DNA from: Syngnathus acus
Lineage: Eukaryota; Chordata; Actinopteri; Syngnathiformes; Syngnathidae
Reading direction: 5' to 3'
DNA: 64,000 nucleotides
Assembly: GCF_901709675.1 (NCBI RefSeq)
Contig: NC_051096.1
Span: 5,669,001-5,733,000, forward strand
Shown here: piece by piece, positions 40,226 through 54,397 of the stretch
Numbering within the stretch: position 1 is the first letter of the stretch
Layout: every line of letters begins with the position of its first letter
Translations under genes and position numbers: made by a program
Notes under the pieces: generated by a model
What the model saw: the letters and a program-made list of their open reading frames with translations, nothing else
Told to the model about the DNA's origin: nothing
Databases searched by the model: none

Positions 40226-41322
40226 TTACATATTGTCATTGAACATGGAGACCAAAGGCTGGAACCAGCTGCTAAGCTCCTCCACCTTCTCCTGCAGGGT
40301 GTTGTACATGTCCTGGGAGGTCTTTTCATAGCGTGCTGTGATGTCCTCCGCCGTGGTCTGAATGGTGTCCTTCATGCTTTCCACCTGGGACCTCACAAGG
40401 TCATTCACGGTGTTGATCTTCGCCTGGGTGCTGTCTCGCACCTGAGCAACATAAGGATCTATACGGCTCCTTAAGTCCTCGATGTTGTCTGTGGTGCGTG
40501 AGTGGAGCTTCTGCAAATAGTTGGAAACCTGCCTGAGAGAAGAACAGCTTACTTTAGATAGTTAGTTTGCTTTTATGGTATCTTGGTCTCATTTTTTTTT
40601 CATCACAAAAAACTGACATTTGAACTGGGGTGTGTCGAATTTTTATATCCACTGTACATATCAAGACTGGTAGTAATATGATGCAAAAATAATGTTGATG
40701 CTAACCTTTGGATCTCCACGGCATCCTTGTTGAGGCGCTTCTTCAATTTGTGAGTGTAGGTGGCGACCCTGACTCTGACCTCCTCGGAGTTCGTCTCCAC
40801 TATGCTCTGCAGTTCCTGCTGGTACTGTTCCACCTGCACTCTGGCGTCACTCACACGCACACGGAGAAGCTCGAGCAAGCCTTGCAGGTCGTTCCCCAGA
40901 CGTTCAGCGGTTTCCCGAGTGTACGGAACCAGCTTGTCCTCCAGGTTGGTTCTATATGCTCCCAGCTCGGCCATGCTGTCTTGGATTAGGGTTCTGGAGG
41001 GAGTCACACAAAGTTAGGGCTGAGCCATTTTGTAAAATGCATAAACAAACTCACTCCAGTTCTCTGCTGATCTGGGAGCTCCTAATGTCCTTCACTATCT
41101 CGTCAGCCTTTGTATTCAGCTCTGTGATATAGTCTTGAAAGAATTCCTCCCAGGTCATCGCCGAGTCATCCTGGAAGAAACTCTTCCCTTGGCAGCCTGA
41201 TCAAAACCCAATGAAAGGATTTAAGTCTGAATGTTCTTATGATGAATTTAAGTGACATGACTTGGCAGAAGAAACTCACCTGAGATGACTGCGAGGGTGG
41301 CAATTATTGCAAAGATCTTCAT
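40226..41322 (-). CDS. apoeb: Apolipoprotein E (apoEb-type)
   Basis: Four coding exons, 259 aa: 41322-41280, 41196-41055, 40993-40706, 40532-40226. A signal peptide (MKIFAIIATLAVISGCQG) precedes amphipathic helical repeats of the apoA1/A4/E superfamily. Teleost apoE hallmarks are SQISRELETLIQDSMAEL and the basic segment THKLKKRLNKD, which corresponds to the receptor- and heparin-binding helix. ApoE is a secreted lipoprotein ligand for LDL-receptor family members, abundant in fish liver, yolk syncytium and skin. Coiled amphipathic helices punctuated by prolines (KLVPYTRE, RIDPYVAQ) are visible. It lies beside apoA4 and tomm40, matching human APOE-TOMM40. A non-coding first exon probably ends at about 41428. 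Confidence 0.88.
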
Positions 41323-41473
41323 GGTGAGACTGGAGCAGACAGCTGAAATGAGATTGAATTATTTTCTTAAAATCAGATTTATAAAGGACAGATAAATAAA
41401 AATATGATGTAGCAAGAAAAGCTTACCAAGGACTTGCAGGTGACCAACGAGGTGGAGTGAGCTTGCCGTTCTG

Positions 41474-41481
41474 TATTTATA
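41474..41481 (-). promoter_or_regulatory. TATA box of apoE
   Basis: TATAAATA on the minus strand, about 45 bases upstream of a probable 5' UTR exon that ends with a donor near 41427. Spacing to the apoE ATG is about 150 bases. Confidence 0.6.
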
Positions 41482-42227
41482 CAGATCGGCCTGCGGTGAT
41501 GTGATCCAGTAAACGTCACATGGGCGTTCGAAGTTCCCATCGTGAAGTGCGTTGTCAACTTTTATTGCTGTGTGTGTTATTTTGGCGCCACGTTGCACTC
41601 TGACGCACACTTGGAGTCACGGGTCAAAATTTGAAACATCTGATCTGAGATCTTTGTTGTCAGGATCCATACAATGATGCAAATGATGCAAAATTATTTT
41701 TAAATGGAAGTCAATTTATAATGAGCTCACATTATATTATTAAAGTGCTATTCCACAAACAATAAAAAAAATAGTTAAATTAATAGCAGAATTATTAATA
41801 GCACTCTAGTTTTATTTTATTATTTTCACCTCTTCTAATGGTAGATTTATTTATTTGATAGTGATGTGTAATTTTTATTTAACCACATTTCCATTCTTCC
41901 CACGGTTGCTTTTTTGTTTAAGATTTGATCTAATGTGATTTCACAGCAATTTTTACTGCTTTATTACACCATTCCAAATTTTGCACGTTTTGCATTTTTA
42001 AGTCAGCCTACCTAATTTCAAGATAAACTGCAGTCACAGATACAAAAGTGGGAAACGTGAGTTGAGTGGGGAAAGAAAATTACACCTTAATCCCACGTGT
42101 ATATTTTACAATGGTATGATTTTTGGTAAAGCTTTAAAATATATAAACAATTATTTATAGTATCCTTCATGGTCGTATCTTATCTTTCATCAACACAATA
42201 AGCACAACAGAAATACATCTGAATTTT
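41482..42227. other. Spacer between apoE and apoA4
   Basis: About 0.75 kb of AT-rich promoter-proximal and intergenic sequence. Nothing coding is seen. Confidence 0.6.
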
Positions 42228-42233
42228 TTTTAT
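42228..42233 (-). terminator. apoA4 polyadenylation signal
   Basis: AATAAA on the minus strand about 100 bases past the apoA4 stop codon. Confidence 0.65.
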
Positions 42234-42334
42234 TGTCTCTTGCAGTGGGCAACTGTCAAATATGAACAGAAAACAGACTTGAAATCAAAATGAGGTAGGA
42301 ATGTTGCAATGTTGAGTCCAGCTCTTGACAACTT

Positions 42335-43455
42335 TTACTGGGTCATCTTGGTGAAGGACTCCCAGAGAGCAGCCAGCTGCTCCTTCAGGTTCTGGGTGTC
42401 AATGTCCAGCTTGGCCTTCAGCTGGTCTCCATAAGGGAGCAGCTTCTCTTGGATTTCCTTGGTCTTCTCTGTGAGCTGGCTGTGAAACCTCTGAGCCAGG
42501 GGCATGATGCTCTTCTGGAACTCCTCCAGGTTATTCTCCATCTTCTGCCTAAGTTCCTCAGTGTAAGGAACCATCTGGGTATGCAGCTTGTTGACATTCC
42601 TGTCCAGGTGGCTCTTCAGCTCCTGGCTTTTCTTCACCAGGACGGCCTTGAGAGATTCCGAGTCCATGGTTTCAGCGTAAGATGACACTTCTTTCTTCAG
42701 TTCCTCCACCTGCTCCTGGAGGTGCGTCACCACCTCGTCGGCATATGGCTGGAGGTGGGCTCTCATGGACGACAGATCCTTTTCTAGGCGGATCTTCAGC
42801 TGCTCAGCCTGCTGGAAGAAGCGCGACGTGAAGTCCTGGGTTACGTGAGTGCGGAGAACATCTGTGAATCTGTTGATGGCGGCCGTGCTCCCAGAAACGA
42901 GGGTGCTGCAGAGACAAGCATCACGTATCATATATGATCATGTTGAATTTCAGCTTTAGGTATTGTAATGAGTAAAAGTACTATTTTAAAAATGATAGTA
43001 CAAGAGCAGACTGGGATTAATTTACATTCTGCAGAAGAAAAATTAAGGCTCTTGCTCCTGGGCGCTCCCTAGTGGCCACAAGTTTATTTTGTTTACGCTT
43101 TGAGTCGGACTATTTTGGCATTTCTTACTTGATTTCTTTTCCAAAATCTGACCGTCTGATCAGTGCCAGTGAGTCGTCAGCCGTGGATGTTGCCTTGGCA
43201 ACATAGTCCCAAAAGGCATCTTTGATCATGTCCATCTGCGGCTTGGGCTGAGTCTGCTGCACGACTTTAGCATCACAACCTGGAGATAGAAAAGTTCATC
43301 GATTTTCTGCACGATTTATTTTGTTCAGGATTGCACAGTTCAGTTGTATTTCATTTTGAAATTCAATATATTTGAATTGAATCATCTGAATTTGTGCCAA
43401 ATTAGAACATCTTACCGGCAAAAACAGCCAAAACGAAAACCAGGAGGAGCTTCAT
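42335..43455 (-). CDS. apoa4: Apolipoprotein A-IV-like
   Basis: Three coding exons, 253 aa: 43455-43416, 43279-43129, 42905-42335. The signal peptide MKLLLVFVLAVFAGCDAK is followed by AFWDYVAKATSTADDSL, the N-terminal signature of fish apoA-IV, and then by 22-residue amphipathic repeats beginning at prolines (LQPYADEV, MVPYTEELRQKM, IMPLAQRF, LLPYGDQLKAKL). ApoA-IV is secreted by intestine and liver on chylomicron-like particles and HDL and takes part in lipid absorption. Teleosts often carry several tandem apoA4 copies; only one is in this window. Length matches fish apoA-IV (about 255 aa), shorter than the mammalian protein. It is about 1 kb upstream of apoE, same strand. Confidence 0.88.
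43061..43078 (-). promoter_or_regulatory. CTCF-like motif in an apoA4 intron
   Basis: The reverse complement TGGCCACTAGGGAGCGCC is a close CTCF core match, located in the intron between exons 43279-43129 and 42905-42335. Motif evidence only. Confidence 0.4.
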
Positions 43456-43619
43456 GACTGAAACTGCAAATGAGAAAGCAAACAGATTTCAGATAGTTTC
43501 AAAAGCGAAATAATCCAAAACATTTGAACTCGTGTTGGCTTTCTTACCTCTATAGATGAGCTGCAGAGTTGGGAAAGCTGCTGAATACTACGAGTCCTGC
43601 TGCAGCGTGCATGAATGAG

Positions 43620-43625
43620 TTTATA
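43620..43625 (-). promoter_or_regulatory. TATA box of apoA4
   Basis: TATAAA on the minus strand (context CCATATAAACTC), just upstream of a probable non-coding exon whose donor lies near 43547. Confidence 0.55.
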
Positions 43626-44566
43626 TGGAGGTAGGTGAGGAGTAAAGTCCAGCTGAGAATGCGAGGTTGTCACTTGCGTTGCGCAATTCAAGAGCCTTGA
43701 TACAATCACTCTGGTCTGAAGACCCTCTCGTGTTCAATCATTTATAAAATGAAATGTTTAGGTTTTCCTGTATATAATAAACATACTGAATTGTTGCATT
43801 TGTCCTGGCTAAATTCAAAGCTAAAACATTGAAAGGATTTTTTTTTTTTTTTTTTTTTAAATGGGAAAACACTTAATTTATTTGGTATGATTTATTTTGA
43901 ACATGATAAAGGTCACTCCGTCACATGTCAATAGTGATGAGTTGTGACATCATTACCAACACATCAATGGATAAGATAGCAGGTCAGCTACTATTTCACT
44001 GTTGCTACAATTGAATGCATAAGTCCTTCATCATTCATCTTCTTCGCTGAAAATGTAAATCAGCGTTTAAGTGAACTATTTTTTGCATCTGCAGCTTTGC
44101 ACAGTATGTCAAGGGATAAAAACATTTACATACCACAATGAAACTCTCTGGGAGGCTGTGGCCTTTTTGTCCAATAACTTCTCATGGCTACGTAAAAAAA
44201 AAAAAACAAGACAGACTATTATTTTTGCTTTGTTTTTGTTAATAAAATCTATTTGACCAGGTTCCAACACACTGCGTCACATATGAAACATAAAAAAGGC
44301 AAACTAAGCGAGGAAGACAAAGTGACATTTCCATCCTTCACTTTACAGTAAAAAAAAATAAAAATAAAGCAACAGTCCATGTGTTTCAGAAATGTGAAAA
44401 TCAAGTTGATATGAGCTTTAACGGGAGCTAAATAACATGAAAACATCTGAAAGGTCAGTTAAAACACGAGGTTCTCAACATTTAAGTGCTAAATAGTTTG
44501 TCCCACATGTGTACCAAAGTGAGCGAGTCCATCCAGCTAAGGTCACTAAACATGCAGCCGCTCAGC
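43626..44566. other. Spacer between apoA4 and tomm40
   Basis: About 0.9 kb holding the apoA4 upstream region and the tomm40 3' UTR. A poly-T run lies at 43839-43858. No coding sequence is recognised. Confidence 0.6.
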
Positions 44567-46421
44567 TTAACCGATCGTAACGCCGAAACCGCACTGGAAC
44601 TTGTTCTTGTTATGGTTGAGGAAGGAGGAGATAACCAAGGAGAGAGGCAGCGGCGGTAACTTCTTTTCTAGAGTTGCACCAACCACCCAGTTACTGTCTA
44701 CTGAGCCTGAGAGAAGGAAATCATATGGTCGTTTCATCATCTTCATTCTTTCCATATTTAATAGTGTGTGGCCAAGAAAAGTGTCGTGTACCTTTAAACT
44801 GTAAATTGGCTTCGGGCACATCGAGCTGGTAGCCAAAGGACACGCTAGTATCTTGCATGCGAGTACTCGCGTCAAACTCCACACCCAACTGCAACTACGC
44901 AATATATGATGGTTAGTGAGCTGTGAAACAAAGAGCATGAATGGAATACAAAGAGAGGTGGACTAACCTGCTCATTAGCTCTGTGGTAGTAGGTGGCGTG
45001 CGCGCCGGCTGATCCCAGAGTTGCCGTGGCGACGTAGTTGTTGCCTGAATTAAAAAGCAAAATTACTTCAGTGAGAAATAACTTGAAGCAAGCACACTTG
45101 GCTTCTTTTTTTTTGGTCACAGATTTTCTGGACACTAAAAGTGCCTCACCTGTGTATCTGCCAACCAAAGCCATCACAGCACCCTCCTCTGATGGCTTTC
45201 GATGGTACACCAGCTCCCCTCCCAGAGCCAGAACAGGCGTGAGGGCCTGGAGGTAGTGCGTTACGACGATACCTGACAGGTGGACCGAAACAAAAAATGA
45301 GTGAATGTGGAGTACGTAAATGATATAAGTAGGTGATCTTACCAGAGCCATTAAGGACATCGGGGTTTCCGAGTGTGATTGTTGCTGTAAAATCTTTCCC
45401 TCTGAATTCTGCATCGCCTTGCCAGTTGACAAATTTATGTTGCTGTGTCTTAAAAAAAAAAAAAAAACGTTTAAAGATTTATGATTATACATTTTCATAC
45501 CATTCATGGTTCTATGAAATGTACCTGGAAGGCCATTTTGGATCGTACGCTGTTGCTGATCTGGTGGATGACTTGAGCATTAAGGCTGCCAAGGTTGTCC
45601 ATGTCGCCCACCATGACTGGAAAAGACTGAACACAGCAGTTATGTACAAAACGTCCAGACTAGAAATTCTACAAATATATTGATGCTTTTGAAAAATCAG
45701 CCTTAATTTTGAGCACCTAGTGGCGACATAACATAAAATTGGTTTCTTTTCAACAGGCTGAAAGATGCATTTTAATTGCAAAAATAAATAATTAAAATAT
45801 TACTGTGGCCATACCTCTGCTGGACCTGTTTGCTTGAGTCCAACATATGTGGCACCAAATCTGTAGCTGGAATCCCCCAAAGTGCTCAGCAACACAGTGT
45901 GGCTCACCTGAATTTACATATATATAAATATACTGTATTAAATGTGATTCTGGTTCCCATTTAATTTGAAAACTGACAGTCAAAGTGGATTACATATTTA
46001 CTGTGGCATGAATTCAGTATGTGGATGCAATGTCAAGCATAAAAAGTAAGTCAGCAAACCTGGAAGTGGTTACTAAGACCCTTATTGACAACTAGTCTGA
46101 CGCCTTCCATCTGCATCGGGAAAACATCTAGGGAGGGGGTGAAAGGTGAACCGTGATATAGTAGGGGTTCACTGGATATCATATTGTTCGACGATCATCT
46201 CATTTACCTTTGCATTTGCGATGACATTCATCAAATGTACCAGGATTTGGCAGAGGATTGGTTTCTTCCTGTGGCTGTGCTGAAGTCAGACCGGTCGAGG
46301 GTGGTACTGAAGTTACCGAAGGCATCCCAAAGCCGGGTGGGACTGTCAAGCCAGGACCAGCCACACCAGCTGGGGATGGTGGCGGTGGGTGAGGGGAGCC
46401 AGCGGCCAATACACTCCCCAT
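44567..46421 (-). CDS. tomm40: Mitochondrial import receptor subunit TOM40
   Basis: Nine coding exons, 339 aa: 46421-46208, 46127-46060, 45907-45815, 45626-45525, 45448-45343, 45272-45150, 45044-44968, 44888-44792, 44706-44567. TOM40 is the beta-barrel channel of the TOM complex in the mitochondrial outer membrane. The N-terminus [10 protein letters not shown] and its proline-rich segment, then [13 protein letters not shown], are diagnostic. The barrel region shows [64 protein letters not shown], and the C-terminal [18 protein letters not shown]. Length is close to human (361 aa). A 5' UTR exon probably begins upstream of a donor at 46891. The gene shares strand and neighbourhood with apoE as in mammals. 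Confidence 0.95.
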
Positions 46422-47148
46422 TCTGCAAGGTCACGAGGAGAAAGGTTAAGTGACAGGTCATGTTTAAGTCAGTTTGTGCAAAATTTTATTATCTTAGTTA
46501 ATTGTACCTTGGGGTATCCTAATAGTTCTTCCTGTCACTATGATATATATTTATTGATATTATTTGTTGTGTAATATTGATCATTTTCGGGAATATGTCA
46601 GAATGTATGTCAGGCTGTTTTGATGAAAGTTATTGCGTCAAAAAACTGTCAATTCAACAATTCACAACTGTTAAATACATATTTGTCACATACAGTTACT
46701 AACATGTCAATTGAATGGGCAGCTAAGCTAGCTCAGCTACGCCAACCCTCATGCACGCTATCAATGGTTTGCAATTCATTGGCAGCTTTGGAGGTTTAAG
46801 TAAAACTTTTAGAAGGTTTTCGGGGGGTAAAAACTGCTTTAAAACATATAACAGTTGAAAAATTGGCAGAATGAATGAAGGAAAGTACTCACGTTGTTGC
46901 GTCAGAGGACGGAGCATGCGGAAGTACAACTCCAATTTGATTGGAGGATAAGTCAAGGTCCTCAAAAGGGATTGGTGGATGTACAGACATTGTCGCATGT
47001 TTATGATGTCACTACAACTTCAAAACATCATTGGCTAATCTAACAGTGGTGTAATTTATTGATATTTTCCACACACATTTATAGTTAATATTCCCTCCAC
47101 TCATCAGGAAATAAAAACTCAAAGTAAACAATGGACTGTCAATTTCAG
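46422..47148 (-). other. tomm40 first intron, non-coding exon and promoter
   Basis: An acceptor-less stretch upstream of the tomm40 ATG leads to a donor (CAAC/GTGAGT on the minus strand, at about 46892), marking a likely 5' UTR exon. No other coding sequence is recognised. Confidence 0.5.
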
Positions 47149-50006
47149 TTTATTGAATTTCACACTTCCTGCAAATAGTTCCAAATTACAATAGTGGAGG
47201 ACAGTGAGAAACACTATTTGCTGAATTACCCAGTGTTTCTCAACAGATTTGGTCATTTTAGGAAAAAAAACAGGACAAAGCATTAGGATGCTGGGTGAAC
47301 CTTAGAGAAATTACAATAGTAATGCAATCTCAAATACATTGATGACAAGAAAATTGAAAGAGCAATGATGAGGAACAATTTTTTTTCAAAACATTCAAAT
47401 TGTTGTCTTTATAAAAGAAAAAAAAAGAGGGGGGCAAACTAGCATTTTTTTTTTTAAACTGTTCAACTCAAAGTTGTTGAGTGTCAAGAAGTTTGTCTAT
47501 AGGCCAAAAAACAAACTGAATGACCCTGAATTTAGCACTATGACAACAACTAATGGGATTTTAGAAAGAATTCATACAATCACCAGCATATTTTATCTGC
47601 AGGGAAATTCAGAATCATATTACCACTCCTCCACATTATGTTGTTCAAATCAAAGCCAATTATCTAGCCACTTTGCAGGAACTTCAGTAGTACTTCGAAT
47701 TTTTTACTGACTTTAGCTGTAACTGCCTGAAGCTTTGGAAGGTTGTGTTAGTGCTTCAGTCAAGGAAATTTTTTTTTTGTCTTTTCACCTCATGGAATTT
47801 TTAAATTTAGCAACATTTACCAATTGGAACATGAGGCAGTACTCCCAAATGTAATTTTAGTGCCCGTTTTGTTATTCTTCACTAAACGGGCTGTGAAAGT
47901 CTGCACACTGGACCCAAAAGAGTCAAGTGCGCACACACACAAAAGAAGTCAAAGTATCAGACAACAAAATCAAATATAACAGTCACCATTCATACTGGCA
48001 TTCTATTTGATGTCAATTGTGACCCAGCACAACCTGCATTTATGTCATTCGGCCTTTTTTTTAATGAACAATTTTAAAGCTAATTTCAACCTCATTTAAT
48101 TATGTTTAAAAACAAAAAAACAATCAGCCAGCTTTGAGACAGAATGACTTGTGGAAAGAAAGCATTCAATGAATACATAAAGCAAAGCTGATATTGGGTC
48201 ACAATGGAGATCATGGAATGAAAATGGCAAAACAGTTAGGGGGGGAAAAAAATGACATTTGCCGTTAAGAGTTGGAAAGTCGGGGAGCTCACACGCCTGG
48301 CAAATGTAAACAAACATCTCATTCAAATTTAAGACTATCACCAACACAAATCTCTGCATATGGAAAAAGAAAACAAATGACATTTACATGCAGCGTCAAA
48401 CCTTCAACAAGACCGATTTAATTTTTTTTTTTTTTAAGAGCAGAAGTTGTAACGAAGCAAGTGCTGATGCGATGTTTAGTCAAGTTGGGTTGAGGCTGCA
48501 TGCAAATGATGCCATCCCACAGTAGGTCACTCACTCACTCACTCACTCACTCACTCACTCACTCACTCACTCACTCACTCACTCACTCACTCACTCACTC
48601 ACTCACTCACTCACTCACTCAAATTTTTTGGTTTTGCTTCAGTGTAAATCCTGAAAATCTGTTTTAACAAAAACTGAAGAAATTTAAAAAAAAAAAAAAA
48701 TTGCCTTCCCATCACCCCAAGTACTGTGTTTTAAATTTTTTGTAAACAATTTATAATTTAGGGATGGAAAAAAGAAAAAAAAAAGGTCAATCTTGGTTTG
48801 GGGAGGACCAAATAAAGTCGCAGCTGCCTCTTTAAAGATGCTACAAGTTTGCTTTCAAATCCAGAGCCCTGCCCACCCCACAATAAAGATAAATCTCTAC
48901 TCCTTTCCATAACGGGATTTGCTGCAAAAAAAAATAATTATTGCTGCTGCTGCATGAAGCAAAGTGAAAAAATGTAATTGATGGAGCAGGGGGGGGAAAA
49001 AAAGCAGCTTTAACTGCTACAGCAGCAACACAAAAAGGTATCCAATAATATGCTCACGCGTTTGGCGTTCATCCACTAGGCAGCAGAGTTGGCATATACA
49101 TTCACCAATTTCAAATTTATCTTCAGATCGGCGGAAACACAAATAAACCGATTCCATCTTCAGTGTCCATATTGCAAACAAAAAAAGCACAGATGTTGGA
49201 AATTTGAAGTCATGATTTACACCAATAGTCATAATTATCCTATGGATTGTAACTGCATCATTTATGAGCTTAATAACAATTTGAAACATTCTGCTTTGAA
49301 CCAGTCTCTTCTGTTTGTTATACATTTGAAGGAATTCCAAACATGGCGTTTTGTTTTTTTCTGACCGTGTAAGATTATCCAAGGAGTACAAACTGACAGC
49401 ATAAGGCCGCTATGAAAGTGAAACTGTTGCAGGCAGACATCCATGAATGGTTCCGCGTGTCTTATTGGTTTAAAATGGGAGTCACGCAATGGTGAGTAAA
49501 GCTGCCGATTTTATTGCAACGTTCACGTTCAACAGAAAAAAGGTTAAGGGAATTTGGACGCACCTTGCATACAAGTACCGTTATCTCTTTTTTTTGCTTG
49601 CGTGGTTGAAGTCGGCGCGTTATCAATTCAGACATCTCGTTCGCACGACAGGCTATGAAAGGAAATGTGTGCGTGGCAGGAAGTAAGGCACTTAAGTGGC
49701 AACAGTTGACGCAAATGATGGCTGGTGTTTTTGATGCTAAAGACCGACCGACCGTTCAGCTGTCAATTGCCAATGATGACGGACGGGTTCAAAACAGAAG
49801 TGATCCAATTTTCAAAATGGAGTCATAAGCTCAAATGCAGAACACAAGGACCAGAATGGGGTTTGATGCAAATAAAGATATTTTCTGTAAAAACAAACGA
49901 GATGTTGAAGAGGTGCCCGGGCGTGTCCTGCATGGAAGACAAAACTTGATTCAAAAAAAGATGCTTCAAAGTCAGCTACCCGTGTGTCCACAAGTTCTCA
50001 CCAGCT
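47149..50006 (-). other. Long probable 3' UTR of ddx6
   Basis: About 2.9 kb without coding potential between the ddx6 stop codon and an AATAAA on the minus strand at 47149-47154. DDX6 messages have long 3' UTRs in vertebrates, so I assign the stretch to ddx6 by inference. It contains a large tetranucleotide microsatellite and several homopolymer runs. Confidence 0.5.
48527..48620 (+). repeat. (TCAC)n microsatellite
   Basis: About 23 uninterrupted TCAC/ACTC units. On the ddx6-sense strand it reads GTGA repeats, within the probable 3' UTR. Confidence 0.97.
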
Positions 50007-52367
<2,361 letters not shown>

Positions 52368-53700
52368 GATCCTTTTTTTTGTATTTTTCTTTGCTCTAGT
52401 TTTATTTCAGTCCTTCCTTCAAGGTTGTATTTATGCCTTGTAGGTTTTTCTTACTAAAATTAATCTTCAAAATGTAAAAAAGATTAATAAAGCATTAACA
52501 AACAATAGATTCTTTTAAGTCCACAGCTTAATAAGCAATCAATCAATGATATTTACATATACACACGTACGTGCAGTTTGGTCCCCTTGAACAAGAGTGA
52601 CCGACGTACAGGGAGAAAAAACAAAAACTTTTTTTTTTTTTTATACACAAGAAACTCTTCAAAATGAAGAGATGTTTGCATGAATACACTTGCTCACAAT
52701 ATAGAAAAATTATATGCGAACAAGTATTAAATGTGGCTCAAGTCCTGAAATAGAACAACTAAGGCAATCTCTGTACTGGGGGGGAATAATTTTGTCAATG
52801 TAATCTTTGTTCAGTATATTTGATTTTTACACTGAATAGTGCTTCCTGTCTTCAGTTCACCGAGTGTACTTGGTGTCCCTTTTTGAGGGGGACGGGGGGA
52901 CGGATGTCCAACTCTGTACAAGTTTTCCCCCCCAAAATCATATATACTAAGATTATTTCCACCAGATAGGTATCACATGAACAAGGGGGAGATTTAGTCC
53001 AAAGCCAAAAAGCTTTCAACTCCTGGACACCACACGTCTGGAGGTCAAAGAGTCACCAGTGGGAGTGTGACCGTGTTCAAGGGGCTTCCCAATCAAAGCC
53101 AGCCAACAACTCAAATGCGTCACCTGAAAGATGTCGAAACAGAAGAATTTGGAAAATGCAAAGCACATTAATTAGCACAGAAAAAAGTTTCCAACTCAAC
53201 TGAGGCAAAATATTTATTTTAAGAAGCGTTAAATTTATGTTTGGGTTAATTAAACAAATTGTCGTTACGTGCTCCGTCGACGCAAATAAACTAATCGCAT
53301 GATGAGTTAACTTGGTTATCAAGCTAACCAGTGCCGATGTTAGCTTAAAACAAATTTGGGCTTTTGAAAGAAGACTTTATGGAATACGGGTCGAATTATA
53401 TGTTTCCATTTGTACGATGTCGTTTTGAGGTAGATGTTGCGTTGCTAACTGCTTCAGCGAAAGCAATAAAATGTCCCGCATGTCATCTAAATTCGCACAC
53501 AGTGCTAAAGTTAGCTATGAGCTAAGCAGCTTGTAACAACTGCTGTTTTTGTGAAGAAAACGGCTCGCAAACAGTACAACACTCACCTCAGTTCGCTGTT
53601 ATTCTAAAGCAAACACTGCATTTCCCGTTGCTCCCAAACATCTATTTGATCATCACTTTTGATCACTGAAATGTACTTCAAATAAATCGCGTCTATTGTT
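52368..53700 (-). other. Probable 5' UTR exons of ddx6
   Basis: A donor on the minus strand (GAACTGAG/GTGAGT, at about 53587) defines a candidate non-coding first exon upstream to about 53700. A good acceptor (GACATCTTTCAG) ends at 53124, so the exon carrying the ATG may run from 53123 to 52125 with about 750 bases of 5' UTR. Inference from splice sites; I saw no alternative gene here. Confidence 0.45.
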
Positions 53701-54397
53701 TTTCCCTTTAAATCAACATGGTCGCCTTCTTCTTCGTCTTCTCTTCCTCGTCGTCTTGCTCCTGCTTCTATTTATCCTATGGGAAAGTGGGACGCTACTG
53801 ACATCCACTGTCAAAGATGGGTACTGCAACAAGGAAGCATATTAGGGGAAAACAACGGTACAAAACACAAAAATGAACGTTCAATTGGCTTCCACTGTTC
53901 TGTCAGAATAGTTACAGAAACGTTTGGGGGCAACAATTGAGCATTTTTGATTTAATAAGGCTTTAAATATTACACTAATAAATAAAGAACAATTTATAGC
54001 AAGTATCTTCATTGCTGAGCAATACATTTTTCTTGCCACAATATTGTTCATATGTTACATAATGAATCTGTAAACTGTTTTGTGTAAGTAAACTATTAAC
54101 CAAGGAATGTTTGGAAAGCTATTACAGTACTGTACATACACTACATAGGTTAAAAAGGCACTTCATGTTATCCACAAATATCGGCAAAACACAACGTCAT
54201 TGTTGATCATAAAACCAACGAGGGAGGGGTGGGGGGGGGGGGAACCAGCATTTAATTGAATTTAACAGTGACGGAGAATAAACCTTTGGGCATGAATTTA
54301 AATTTCACCATCCCAAAGAATTGTAATTGATTCTTTTCATTTCTCTCCGATGGAAAGACTCCGAGAAAAAGAATCCCATTGATTAATCATAGTGTGA
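53701..54397. other. Intergenic region between ddx6 and lipe
   Basis: About 0.7 kb comprising the ddx6 promoter side and the lipe 3' UTR. A poly-G tract is at 54229-54241. Nothing coding is recognised. Confidence 0.55.

Noticed and set aside
44872-45507. 211-codon minus-strand open frame
   Set aside because: It reads through tomm40 introns; the true exons within it are annotated under tomm40.
53077-53322. Minus-strand frame ending GDAFELLAGFDWEAP after a good acceptor, like a last coding exon
   Set aside because: No upstream coding exons of any gene could be found; better explained as 5' UTR of ddx6.
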